Source of the DNA: an uncultured Granulosicoccaceae bacterium
GTDB taxonomy: Bacteria > Pseudomonadota > Gammaproteobacteria > Granulosicoccales > Granulosicoccaceae
Assembly (NCBI GenBank): GCA_937951695.1
Contig: CALFBL010000146.1
Location: 1-7,065 of the forward strand
Length of the DNA stretch: 7,065 nt
Direction of reading: 5' to 3'
How positions within the stretch are numbered: position 1 is the first letter of the stretch; every line of letters begins with the position of its first letter. The notes beneath the pieces were generated by a model. It did no database searches. It saw only the letters and a program-made list of their open reading frames with translations, and was not told the origin of the DNA. Positions 1-6,090 of the stretch are shown here, one piece after another. The position numbers and the translations under genes were made by a program.

Positions 1-643
1 CCAGCGCCAGAATGAGCGAGAGATTCAGGGGTGTGCGCGTAATCGTATAGCCAAACCAACCGAACACTTCGTGCATGGGCGGTAACCAGCTGGCTTCGGC
101 AAAAGTACGAGACTCGGGCGACATCTGCCCCGGCTCACGCAGCACGTTCACTAACAGATACACCATCAAAGACGAAGCGATGAACTTGAACATGATGGTG
201 GTGATAACGATATGACTGCCGCGATGGGCTTGGAGCAACGCGGGAATGTAGGCCCAGGCAGCACCGAATAAGCCAGCGGCCAGTATGCCCAGTGGTATCA
301 GAAGTAGCGCAGGCAACACGCTGTCGAGTGTAAGAAAGACAATACCCACGCCCAGCCCGCCGATGTAGGCCTGCCCTTCGCCGCCGATGTTGAATAAATT
401 GGCGTGAAACGCAATTGCGACAGCCAAACCGGTAAAGATAAAATTCGTGGCGTAATACAAGGTGTAACCGATGGCGTAATCGTCCCCCAGAGCGCCTCGT
501 ATCATGATGCCCATGGCCTCAATTGGATCAACGCCGATCAACAACATAATCAGTGCAGAGGCGGCCAACGCCATGATGATGTTTAAGATCGGGATCACCA
601 AGACCTCGAGCCAAGCCGGTAATGGCACGGCAGCGGTGTTCAT
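1..643 (-). CDS. BMP-type (nucleoside) ABC transporter permease, first subunit, C-terminus cut off by window
   Basis: Inner-membrane permease of a BMP-family (YufP/NupB-like) importer that forms the channel with a second permease. The frame is open from the ATG at 643 to the window edge, giving 214 residues; such permeases usually have about 350-370, so the C-terminal third is missing. My translation begins MNTAAVPLPAWLEVL and is strongly hydrophobic, with membrane segments near residues 13-35, 60-80, 95-135 and 146-168. The family hallmark LFNIGGEGQ is at residues 83-91, and the conserved HRGSHIVITTIMFKF stretch is at 140-154. The start codon overlaps the stop of the ATPase gene (ATGA, 640-643). 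There is no clear Shine-Dalgarno site, so translation is probably coupled to the ATPase. A second permease gene is expected beyond position 1. Family assignment is firm; the substrate is not. Confidence 0.93.
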   Translation of the reverse strand, partial: MNTAAVPLPAWLEVLVIPILNIIMALAASALIMLLIGVDPIEAMGIMIRGALGDDYAIGYTLYYATNFIFTGLAVAIAFHANLFNIGGEGQAYIGGLGVGIVFLTLDSVLPALLLIPLGILAAGLFGAAWAYIPALLQAHRGSHIVITTIMFKFIASSLMVYLLVNVLREPGQMSPESRTFAEASWLPPMHEVFGWFGYTITRTPLNLSLILAL

Positions 644-2181
644 GCCGCGTCACTCGTGTGCGCGTTCGCCATCATCAGACCCAAGGTGGTTTTATCTGCA
701 TCCCGAGCTCTTAACTCACCGACAATCTGCCCCTCACACATAACAATGATGCGATCCGACAAAGCCATGATTTCATCGAGCTCTACCGAGACCAGCAGCA
801 CCGCACAACCCTCATCGCGCATGTCTACCAATTTTTGGTGAATCAGTTCAACGGCACCGATATCCACGCCACGGGTCGGTTGACCCACCAGTAACACCTG
901 TGGGTTTTTGTCAAGCTCTCGCGCTAGAATCAGTTTTTGCTGGTTGCCACCGGAAAACGATGCGCTTTTTAAATTGGGATTGCCGGGCCGGACATCCAGT
1001 GCTGACATCAGGGCAGCACACAATTTACGAATGGTTTTTAGTTGTAGCAAGCCGCGTACATTAATTGCGTTCGCGCGGTGATAACCCAGCACGGAGGATT
1101 CCGCAGCGCTAAACGACTTCACCAAGCCCAATTTCAATCGATCTTCAGGGACGTGATTGACCCGCAATTGTCGCATCACCGACGGATTGGTGGGTGACTG
1201 TACCGTGGTTAAGTGGCCATTAACAGTGAATTCGCCACTGCTCGGTGGTGTGATACCCGACAGCACATCCAACAATTCAGTTTGTCCGTTGCCCGCCACC
1301 CCAGCGACCCCAAGGATTTCTCCCTGGCGTACGTTAAACGACAGGTTTTTCAGAGCGCTCAAGCCGTTCTTGTTAAACAGGCTCAGGTTTTTAACCTCAA
1401 TGCCTAAGGGTGTTGAATCGGCCATATCCTCGGTTCGAAGATGGTTACGATTACTTACCTTACGTCCCACCATCAATTCCGCAAGCTCCTCTATTGAGCT
1501 ATTGGCGGTGTCACGATGAGCCACCATCTCGCCAAGGCGAAGCACGGAGACGGAATCGGTGACGTCCATAATTTCGCGTAACTTGTGGGTGATCAATATA
1601 ATGGTGACACCACGCTCTTTTAGCGCATTGAGCACCCGAAACAATTGTTCGACTTCCTGCGGGATCAACACACCAGTGGGTTCGTCCAAAATCAGAATCT
1701 CGGCGTTTCGATACAGCGCTTTTAAAATTTCAGTGCGTTGCTGTTCACCGACTGGCAACTCACCAGCAGGCGTTTCCAAATTTACACTGAGCTGGTACTC
1801 ACGACTTAACCGCTCCAGTTCGGCGCGTGCGTCTTCGGCGCTGGGTGTTAACAACCGGTGCGTTTCGGCACCCAACATGACATTTTCAAGCACCGAGAAG
1901 GTATCGACCAGCATAAAGTGTTGATGCACCATGCCGATGCCCGCGGCGATCGCCTCGTTAGAGCTTTGAATAGAGACGGGTTTACCATTGATGCGAATCT
2001 CACCCGAATCGGCTTGATAGAAACCGTACAGAATACTCATCAGGGTGGACTTGCCAGCACCGTTTTCACCTACGATGCCATGGATACTGCCGCGCTTCAC
2101 GGCCAAGTTTATATCGTGGTTGGCGCGGACCGGGCCAAAATGCTTGGTGATGCCGAGCAATTCAATGGTGATGTCCGACAT
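640..2181 (-). CDS. BMP-type (nucleoside) ABC transporter ATP-binding protein, two NBDs
   Basis: Cytoplasmic ATPase powering the importer, 513 residues from the ATG at 2181, within the usual 500-520 range. NBD1 is intact: Walker A GENGAGKST at 38-46, Q-loop Q87, signature VGEQQR at 144-149, Walker B ILILDEP at 162-168, H-loop H199. NBD2 is degenerate: its P-loop position reads AGVAGNGQTE near 293-302 without the GKS lysine, its signature FSGGNQQK at 409-416 is good, the Walker B glutamate is Gln (GQPTRG, 433-438), and the H-loop histidine is absent (LVSVELDE). A degenerate second site is normal for YufO/RbsA-like proteins and is not damage. I chose 2181 because MSDITIELLGITKHFG matches the family N-terminus. 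A TTG at 2241 would add 20 low-complexity residues translated from the intergenic hairpin. No good Shine-Dalgarno site precedes either start. Confidence 0.95.
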   Translation of the reverse strand: MSDITIELLGITKHFGPVRANHDINLAVKRGSIHGIVGENGAGKSTLMSILYGFYQADSGEIRINGKPVSIQSSNEAIAAGIGMVHQHFMLVDTFSVLENVMLGAETHRLLTPSAEDARAELERLSREYQLSVNLETPAGELPVGEQQRTEILKALYRNAEILILDEPTGVLIPQEVEQLFRVLNALKERGVTIILITHKLREIMDVTDSVSVLRLGEMVAHRDTANSSIEELAELMVGRKVSNRNHLRTEDMADSTPLGIEVKNLSLFNKNGLSALKNLSFNVRQGEILGVAGVAGNGQTELLDVLSGITPPSSGEFTVNGHLTTVQSPTNPSVMRQLRVNHVPEDRLKLGLVKSFSAAESSVLGYHRANAINVRGLLQLKTIRKLCAALMSALDVRPGNPNLKSASFSGGNQQKLILARELDKNPQVLLVGQPTRGVDIGAVELIHQKLVDMRDEGCAVLLVSVELDEIMALSDRIIVMCEGQIVGELRARDADKTTLGLMMANAHTSDAA

Positions 2182-2196
2182 CGTGTGTTTGCTGGT

Positions 2197-2224
2197 TGCT
2201 CCAGCCGCGAGCGCGGCTGGAGCA
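2197..2224 (-). promoter_or_regulatory. Intercistronic stem-loop between binding-protein and ATPase genes
   Basis: Perfect inverted repeat: 2197-2208 (TGCTCCAGCCGC) pairs with 2213-2224, leaving a 4-base loop. It forms a 12-bp, very GC-rich stem in the transcript, located in the 82-base gap after the binding-protein stop. No U-run follows on the transcribed strand, so it is unlikely to be a complete intrinsic terminator. In binding-protein ABC operons, such hairpins often protect the upstream mRNA from 3' decay or cause partial readthrough, giving more binding protein than ATPase or permease; that role is inferred here. The only GGAG upstream of the ATPase start lies in the 3' arm of the stem, 17 bases from the ATG. 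Confidence 0.75.
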
Positions 2225-2263
2225 GGCGTCTTGCTAGTCAAAATAACCGGTTACACACAACGT

Positions 2264-3259
2264 TTAGTAGGTGCAGGAGTCATCTGAGGTGTAGTCGTGA
2301 ACCACAATGTCGCCCGATTTTATCTTCGCTGACACGGCTTCAATCGCCGTCTTCATGTCGTCGGTAATGAGCTCTTCGTTGTATTCATCCAGCGCCCAAC
2401 CCACACCGTCTTCAGCCAGACCCAAGACGCGGATGCCCGGTTCCCAAGTGCCGTTCTGCGCGCTTTCAAAGGCGTTGTAGGCCGCCACGTCAACCCGCTT
2501 GAGCATGGATGTGAGCATGGTGCCCGGCTGCAGGTAATTCTGATTGGAATCCACCCCGATGGCGAATTTGCCCGAATCTTTCGCGGCCTGATACACACCC
2601 ACACCGGTGCCTCCTGCTGCTGCGTAAACCACATCCACACCCCGATCGAACTGACCCTTGGCCAATTCACTGCCACGGCCGGGATCGTTCCAGGCCGACG
2701 GCGTGGTTCCTGTCATGTTCTGAATCACGCTAGCGTCTTCGCTGACGTATTTAGCGCCCTGCTCGTAGCCACAACCAAAACGGCGGATGAGCGGAATGTC
2801 CATACCGCCGACAAACCCAACGGTATTGGTTTCACTGGCCATGGCCGCCAGCACGCCCACCAGAAATGAGCCTTCGTGTTCCTTGAACACAACCGACTGC
2901 ACATTGGGTAAATCGACCACGCCGTCGATCAACGTGAATTGGGTTTCGGGAAAATCTTTTGCGACCGCTTCCATCGGACCGGCCTGGGCAAAACCAACGC
3001 CGAGGATCGGGTTTGCGCCACGCTGAGCCATGCGCCGAAGTGCTTGCTCGCGTTGGGTCTCGTTAGTTACTTCAAACTCGCGATATTCAATGCCGCTGTC
3101 GGCCTTGAAGCGCTCGACGCCGTCGTACACGCCTTGATTAAATGACTTGTCGAACTTGCCGCCCATGTCAAATACAACAGCGGGTGAAATCTCTTGCGCC
3201 TGCACCGCAGCCGATGTCAACACGAGGCCTAGAAAAACCCCAATGCGTTTAATGCTCAT
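2264..3259 (-). CDS. BMP-family periplasmic substrate-binding protein (PnrA/YufN/NupA-like)
   Basis: Periplasmic receptor of the ABC importer, 331 residues. A Sec signal peptide (KR near the start, hydrophobic core 7-18) likely ends at VQA|QE after residue 21. There is no lipobox, unlike the lipoprotein versions of Gram-positives and spirochaetes. Family blocks are all present: FDKSFNQG at 36-43, FKEHEGSFLVG at 125-135, GGMDIPLIRRFGCGYEQGAK at 151-170, DVVYAAAGGTGVGV at 209-222, GVDSNQ at 235-240 and TSMLKRVD at 250-257. F40, W190, D237 and K254 fall where PnrA-type proteins place base-stacking and ribose-contacting residues; I aligned these from memory. Only two cysteines remain after processing (163 and 329), a possible disulfide to the C-terminal tail. 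First gene of its operon, with its own promoter and Shine-Dalgarno site. A purine nucleoside is the likeliest ligand, but no purine-salvage gene is in view. Confidence 0.95.
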   Translation of the reverse strand: MSIKRIGVFLGLVLTSAAVQAQEISPAVVFDMGGKFDKSFNQGVYDGVERFKADSGIEYREFEVTNETQREQALRRMAQRGANPILGVGFAQAGPMEAVAKDFPETQFTLIDGVVDLPNVQSVVFKEHEGSFLVGVLAAMASETNTVGFVGGMDIPLIRRFGCGYEQGAKYVSEDASVIQNMTGTTPSAWNDPGRGSELAKGQFDRGVDVVYAAAGGTGVGVYQAAKDSGKFAIGVDSNQNYLQPGTMLTSMLKRVDVAAYNAFESAQNGTWEPGIRVLGLAEDGVGWALDEYNEELITDDMKTAIEAVSAKIKSGDIVVHDYTSDDSCTY

Positions 3260-3265
3260 ACCTGA

Positions 3266-3270
3266 TCCTC
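3266..3270 (-). promoter_or_regulatory. Shine-Dalgarno site of the binding-protein gene
   Basis: The minus strand reads GAGGA six bases before the ATG at 3259. It is the best ribosome-binding site in the ABC operon and supports this start and high translation of the binding protein; the two downstream genes have no comparable site. Confidence 0.8.
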
Positions 3271-3300
3271 ACTGTGAAGGGTGTTGTTTTGGACCGTTTG

Positions 3301-3329
3301 AGTGTATCACGACCGATTTTCAATCCGAA
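3301..3329 (-). promoter_or_regulatory. Probable sigma70 promoter for the ABC importer operon
   Basis: On the minus strand, TTCGGA (3329-3324) and TACACT (3306-3301) are separated by 17 bases. The -10 is preceded by TGA, giving an extended -10 (TGn) that could offset the weak -35. It lies about 30 bases upstream of the Shine-Dalgarno site and just downstream of a likely terminator, where a promoter for the ABC operon is expected. The call rests on motif match only; no operator is recognisable. Confidence 0.45.
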
Positions 3330-3332
3330 CGG

Positions 3333-3356
3333 AAAAAAAGTCGCTGAAAGCTCGAC
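3333..3356 (-). terminator. Probable Rho-independent terminator ending the Kef-like operon
   Basis: The minus strand reads GTCGAGCTTTCAGCGAC (3356-3340) followed at once by seven T (3339-3333). The arms pair as GTC/GAC and GCT/AGC around a TTC loop, with a two-base GA bulge. The stem is short, so efficiency may be modest, but the U-run, its place 34 bases after the stop of the 95-residue gene, and the promoter candidate just beyond all fit an operon end. Confidence 0.5.
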
Positions 3357-3390
3357 AATTCGGCGTTTTCGCGATTCTTCATGATCGTGC

Positions 3391-3678
3391 TTAAGATGCA
3401 TCGAGCAGCAGTTTTGCCAATTCCTGAAAGCTTTCACGGTGATAGTACGGCGAGGTTTGCCCTGGGCTTTGCGGGTTGGCCTGATTGACCCCGAATTCCA
3501 GCCCTCGCCGCACCAGCACTTTGTACTTCTTCATCACCCCTTCCTTGGTCGAGCTCGGCCTTTCGGCCTCCTCCATCAACCCCAGCTGAAGCATGATCTT
3601 GTTGGCTTTAACGGCCGATAACTCGATCTCGTGTTCTTTCAGCAATACCGTCAACGCGGCTAGGCCTTTGGTTTTCAT
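3391..3678 (-). CDS. Small protein of unknown function, possible winged-helix fold
   Basis: A 95-residue soluble protein that I cannot assign to a named family. From the sequence I expect helices at about 3-15, 18-35 (AVKANKIMLQLGLMEE) and 82-94. A basic strand-turn-strand segment (KKYKVLVRRGLEFGVN, 50-65) comes between them, followed by a Pro/Ser/Gln-rich loop ending SPYYH. This order recalls winged-helix modules at the C-terminus of phage antirepressors (KilAC-like), a loose resemblance only. It is very likely real: its ATG overlaps the stop of the Kef-like gene (ATGA, 3675-3678), a GGAG lies eight bases upstream, and a terminator-like structure follows. The coupling suggests a regulator or accessory partner of the Kef-like protein. 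It is not KefF or KefG, which are larger flavodoxin-fold proteins. DNA binding is unproven. Confidence 0.8.
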   Translation of the reverse strand: MKTKGLAALTVLLKEHEIELSAVKANKIMLQLGLMEEAERPSSTKEGVMKKYKVLVRRGLEFGVNQANPQSPGQTSPYYHRESFQELAKLLLDAS

Positions 3679-5363
3679 GATGATTTCTCCGAATTCATGG
3701 CCACTGCATCACGAAAAACTTCCGTGTAGGCTTGAGCGTCCAGCGGGCTGACCCCGACTCCCTCCAGAACATCTTCGCCTATCAGTAGCGCGGTTTCAAA
3801 CGTTTCACTGTAAGCTCGATCAGCCCCCGATTCAATAAACTGATCAACCACTGCCGAATTCGCCCCTCTCGCCAGTACCGTCAGGTTGACAAACCGGTGC
3901 CGCACGATCGTGCACAGTTCCAGTGCACGCTCGGTGTCGTCAATGGCAATCACCATCACAACCGCTCGATCAGCACCAGCGGCTTCGAGTAAATCGGGGC
4001 GCAGTGCGTCACCGTAGAAGCCGATAAACCCCGCTTCGCGCAACGCATGAAACTGATCCGGGTTACTTTCGATTATGGCCACACGAAATCCGTGCTTGTG
4101 GAGTAACTGCGCCACCACCTGCCCCACCCGGCCGTAGCCTGCGATAATGACCTGAGAATCGGCTCGCAAGCCATGTTCAACCCCGGTATTGGTCTGCTGG
4201 GCGGGCGGTATGACATCCCGCTTGGCAGCCCAATGCAGCAACAGCGGTGTGGTGAACATCGATAACGCAACAATCAGCATCAGTTGCCCATCAAGCTCGA
4301 TCGGTATCACATCCCAACGACCCGCAAAGTGAATGATTACAAACGCCAGTTCCCCGCCTTGAGAGAGTACGGTTGCTAGCCAGATGCGTTGCCGTCGCGG
4401 CACCGCAGACCAACGCAACAAGGTTCTTAACGCCCACGCCTTGACCACCACCAGCAACACCACTAAGGCCAAAGTGTCTGCAGGCTTTCGAAACAGAGTG
4501 GCAAAGTCGATGGTCATTCCCACCGCCATGAAAAACCAGCCCACCATCAGCCCAAGGAACGGGCGGGTTGCCACACTGATCGCGTTGCCGTAATCCGAGC
4601 GCACCAATAAGTAGCCGGCGAGCACCGCACCTATTTCTACCGGTATACCGAGCAGTTGCATCAACAACAAGAGCCCGATGACGATCAACAACGCAAGCGC
4701 TGTGAAGACTTCATCGAGGCCGATGCTTACTGCGAAACGCAACGCGTGGCGCAAGACGACCGGCCCTGCCACGCCGATTACCAGCACGGCAAAGGCGCTG
4801 CGCAAGACCATTGGCCACCGGCTGCCTTCGGTTGCAGCGGCATCAAAGCCCAGTAAGGGCACGACCAGCAACAACGGCAGGATCAACAGACTTTGGCTTA
4901 GCAACAAGCGCTCGCCGGTTTCCGTTAACGGTGAGCCTGCCGGGTAATGAGCGGTAAACGCGTGTCGCGCCACAGCCCCTGAGGATAAGCTCAGTGCCAA
5001 GCCGCAGACCAAAGCCTCGGGCCACGTCAAACCGGTGAGCAAAGCAATAATGAAGATGACCGTAAAACTATACAGCAGGTGTGTGAACCCCAGCGAAAAT
5101 CGACCATCGATCAACGCTGACATGCGTCGCGGCGTCGCCTGCATCGCCAACATGAACAGCAACACCAAGGTGGTGAATTCTTCAAACAAGGCAATCGGTT
5201 CGGGCTCACGAATAACCGCCAACCCCCAAGGACCGATCAGAATACCGGCGAGGAAATACCCCAACACCGGCCCCAGCCCGAGACGCTTGGTAACCGGGAC
5301 CACCAACAAAGCACCGAGCAAAAAAACATAGGCATAAAACAGCACACTCGGTGTATCACTCAT
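3675..5363 (-). CDS. KefB/KefC-like CPA2 membrane protein with RCK (TrkA-N) domain, ion-site residues altered
   Basis: Inner-membrane protein of 562 residues, somewhat shorter than E. coli KefB/KefC (about 600-620). Residues 1-385 form roughly 12 membrane segments of the cation/proton antiporter-2 fold. Residues about 403-520 form an RCK domain with the nucleotide motif GYGRVG (409-414) and an acidic E432 after the next strand. KefC-like landmarks include RLGLGPVLGYFLAGILIGPWGL (27-48), LSLSSGAV (124-131), FFMAVGMTIDF (277-287), K308 and SQGGELAF (334-341). Against KefC recalled from memory, the FQD aspartate (D156) is S158 (codon AGT, 4892-4890), and GLELDP is AMQATP (73-78). The C-terminus stops soon after the RCK domain, without the glutathione-responsive tail of KefC. 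K+ efflux and proton exchange is the family role; activity here is doubtful. Its ATG overlaps the preceding gene by 8 bases and lacks a clear Shine-Dalgarno site. Confidence 0.9.
   Translation of the reverse strand: MSDTPSVLFYAYVFLLGALLVVPVTKRLGLGPVLGYFLAGILIGPWGLAVIREPEPIALFEEFTTLVLLFMLAMQATPRRMSALIDGRFSLGFTHLLYSFTVIFIIALLTGLTWPEALVCGLALSLSSGAVARHAFTAHYPAGSPLTETGERLLLSQSLLILPLLLVVPLLGFDAAATEGSRWPMVLRSAFAVLVIGVAGPVVLRHALRFAVSIGLDEVFTALALLIVIGLLLLMQLLGIPVEIGAVLAGYLLVRSDYGNAISVATRPFLGLMVGWFFMAVGMTIDFATLFRKPADTLALVVLLVVVKAWALRTLLRWSAVPRRQRIWLATVLSQGGELAFVIIHFAGRWDVIPIELDGQLMLIVALSMFTTPLLLHWAAKRDVIPPAQQTNTGVEHGLRADSQVIIAGYGRVGQVVAQLLHKHGFRVAIIESNPDQFHALREAGFIGFYGDALRPDLLEAAGADRAVVMVIAIDDTERALELCTIVRHRFVNLTVLARGANSAVVDQFIESGADRAYSETFETALLIGEDVLEGVGVSPLDAQAYTEVFRDAVAMNSEKSS
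3687..3690 (-). promoter_or_regulatory. Shine-Dalgarno site of the 95-residue gene, inside the Kef-like gene
   Basis: GGAG on the minus strand, eight bases before the ATG at 3678, lies within the last codons of the Kef-like gene. With the ATGA overlap, it supports the chosen start and translational coupling. Confidence 0.65.
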
Positions 5364-6090
5364 AGTTGGACGCGGCCGACTCGTCGCGTGATGCTTTGAT
5401 GGTGGTAGTCCAGTGGTTTAGAAAACCATCAAGCCAACGTGACACCGATTCATCGTTGGCGCGGGTCTCGGCCATCATGGTCGCGCGCTGCGCATCGGTG
5501 AATTGATCAGGAGAAAGCTGTCGGTTGCGCTCCTGCCAAATGGCGAGACTTTCGGGGTTAACTTCCGGGTGGAACTGCACCCCGTATACCCGATCATTTA
5601 ATTGGAACGCTTGGTGTTCAAAGACATCGCTTCGAGCCAGATTGACAGCCCCTGCCGGTAGCTCAAACCCCTCGCGATGCCACTGCATCACTCTCATCGG
5701 TTCCGGTAAAAAATCACCTCCAGCTTCGGTGGGCTCTATCAGGCATTGACCAATTTCAGTAAGGCCCTCGGGGTGCGCTGAAATGGTTGCCCCCAGCGCG
5801 CGAGCCAGCATCTGTGCGCCAAGGCAAATGCCGAAGAAACCCACCTGCTGGTGCAAGCACTGCTTGATAAAATCTAGTTCCGGGACCACCCACGGAAATT
5901 CGGATTCGTCGTTCGCACTCGGTGCGCCGCCGAACACGATCACACCATAATACTGGCTGGGATCGGGAAATGGCTCACCGAGAGTCGGGTAAAACCAATC
6001 ATAGGCTTTGTTGTAGTTGTCCATCCACCGACAACAGCGATCAAGGTTCCAACCTTCAGAGTGCTTGACTAACAGGTAACGTTCTTTCAT
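5356..6090 (-). CDS. Class I glutamine amidotransferase-like protein (GMP-synthase GATase-related)
   Basis: Cytosolic stand-alone class I GATase domain, 244 residues, without the synthetase half of GMP synthase. The triad is intact: nucleophile C89 in GICLGAQ (87-93), and H174 and E176 in GVQFHPEV (170-177). The early GG loop is FGGAPSAND (53-61). The family hydrolyses the gamma-amide of glutamine or related gamma-glutamyl bonds; members annotated this way include gamma-glutamyl peptidases and many uncharacterised hydrolases. With no acceptor domain present, a gamma-glutamyl hydrolase role is as likely as ammonia donation. The ATG follows the stop of the cadherin-like gene with no gap (TAAATG) and has no Shine-Dalgarno site, so it probably depends on terminating ribosomes. 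The next in-frame Met (residue 23) would cut the core, supporting this start. The 3' end overlaps the Kef-like gene by 8 bases. The last 15-20 residues are polar and probably disordered. Confidence 0.9.
   Translation of the reverse strand: MKERYLLVKHSEGWNLDRCCRWMDNYNKAYDWFYPTLGEPFPDPSQYYGVIVFGGAPSANDESEFPWVVPELDFIKQCLHQQVGFFGICLGAQMLARALGATISAHPEGLTEIGQCLIEPTEAGGDFLPEPMRVMQWHREGFELPAGAVNLARSDVFEHQAFQLNDRVYGVQFHPEVNPESLAIWQERNRQLSPDQFTDAQRATMMAETRANDESVSRWLDGFLNHWTTTIKASRDESAASNYE

Noticed and set aside
1157..1924. Plus-strand open frames of about 120 codons each
   Set aside because: They lie opposite ATPase coding sequence and show low-complexity Ser/Arg/Asn composition typical of antisense shadows.
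640..2181. Degenerate second NBD read as an inactivated gene
   Set aside because: Loss of the GKS lysine and catalytic Glu/His in NBD2 is usual for this ATPase family; NBD1 is complete.
2197..2224. Intergenic stem-loop as a full intrinsic terminator
   Set aside because: No U-run follows on the minus strand, and a complete ATPase gene begins 16 bases later.
1858..2367. 169-codon plus-strand open frame
   Set aside because: It runs antisense to the ATPase and binding-protein genes, whose conserved motifs are unambiguous. The translation is Arg/His-rich without any recognisable domain.
3249..3437. 62-codon minus-strand frame spanning the gap before the binding-protein gene
   Set aside because: It overlaps the end of the 95-residue gene, the terminator and the promoter, lacks a good ribosome-binding site, and looks like intergenic sequence.
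3391..3678. Small gene as a prophage antirepressor remnant
   Set aside because: The likeness is only a loose secondary-structure pattern. No phage genes or att-like repeats are present, and the gene is tightly coupled to a chromosomal-type operon.
5356..6090. GATase called as guaA or a PuuD-type gamma-glutamyl-GABA hydrolase
   Set aside because: The GMP synthase ATP-pyrophosphatase half is absent, and no putrescine-pathway gene is nearby; only the GATase fold is supported.
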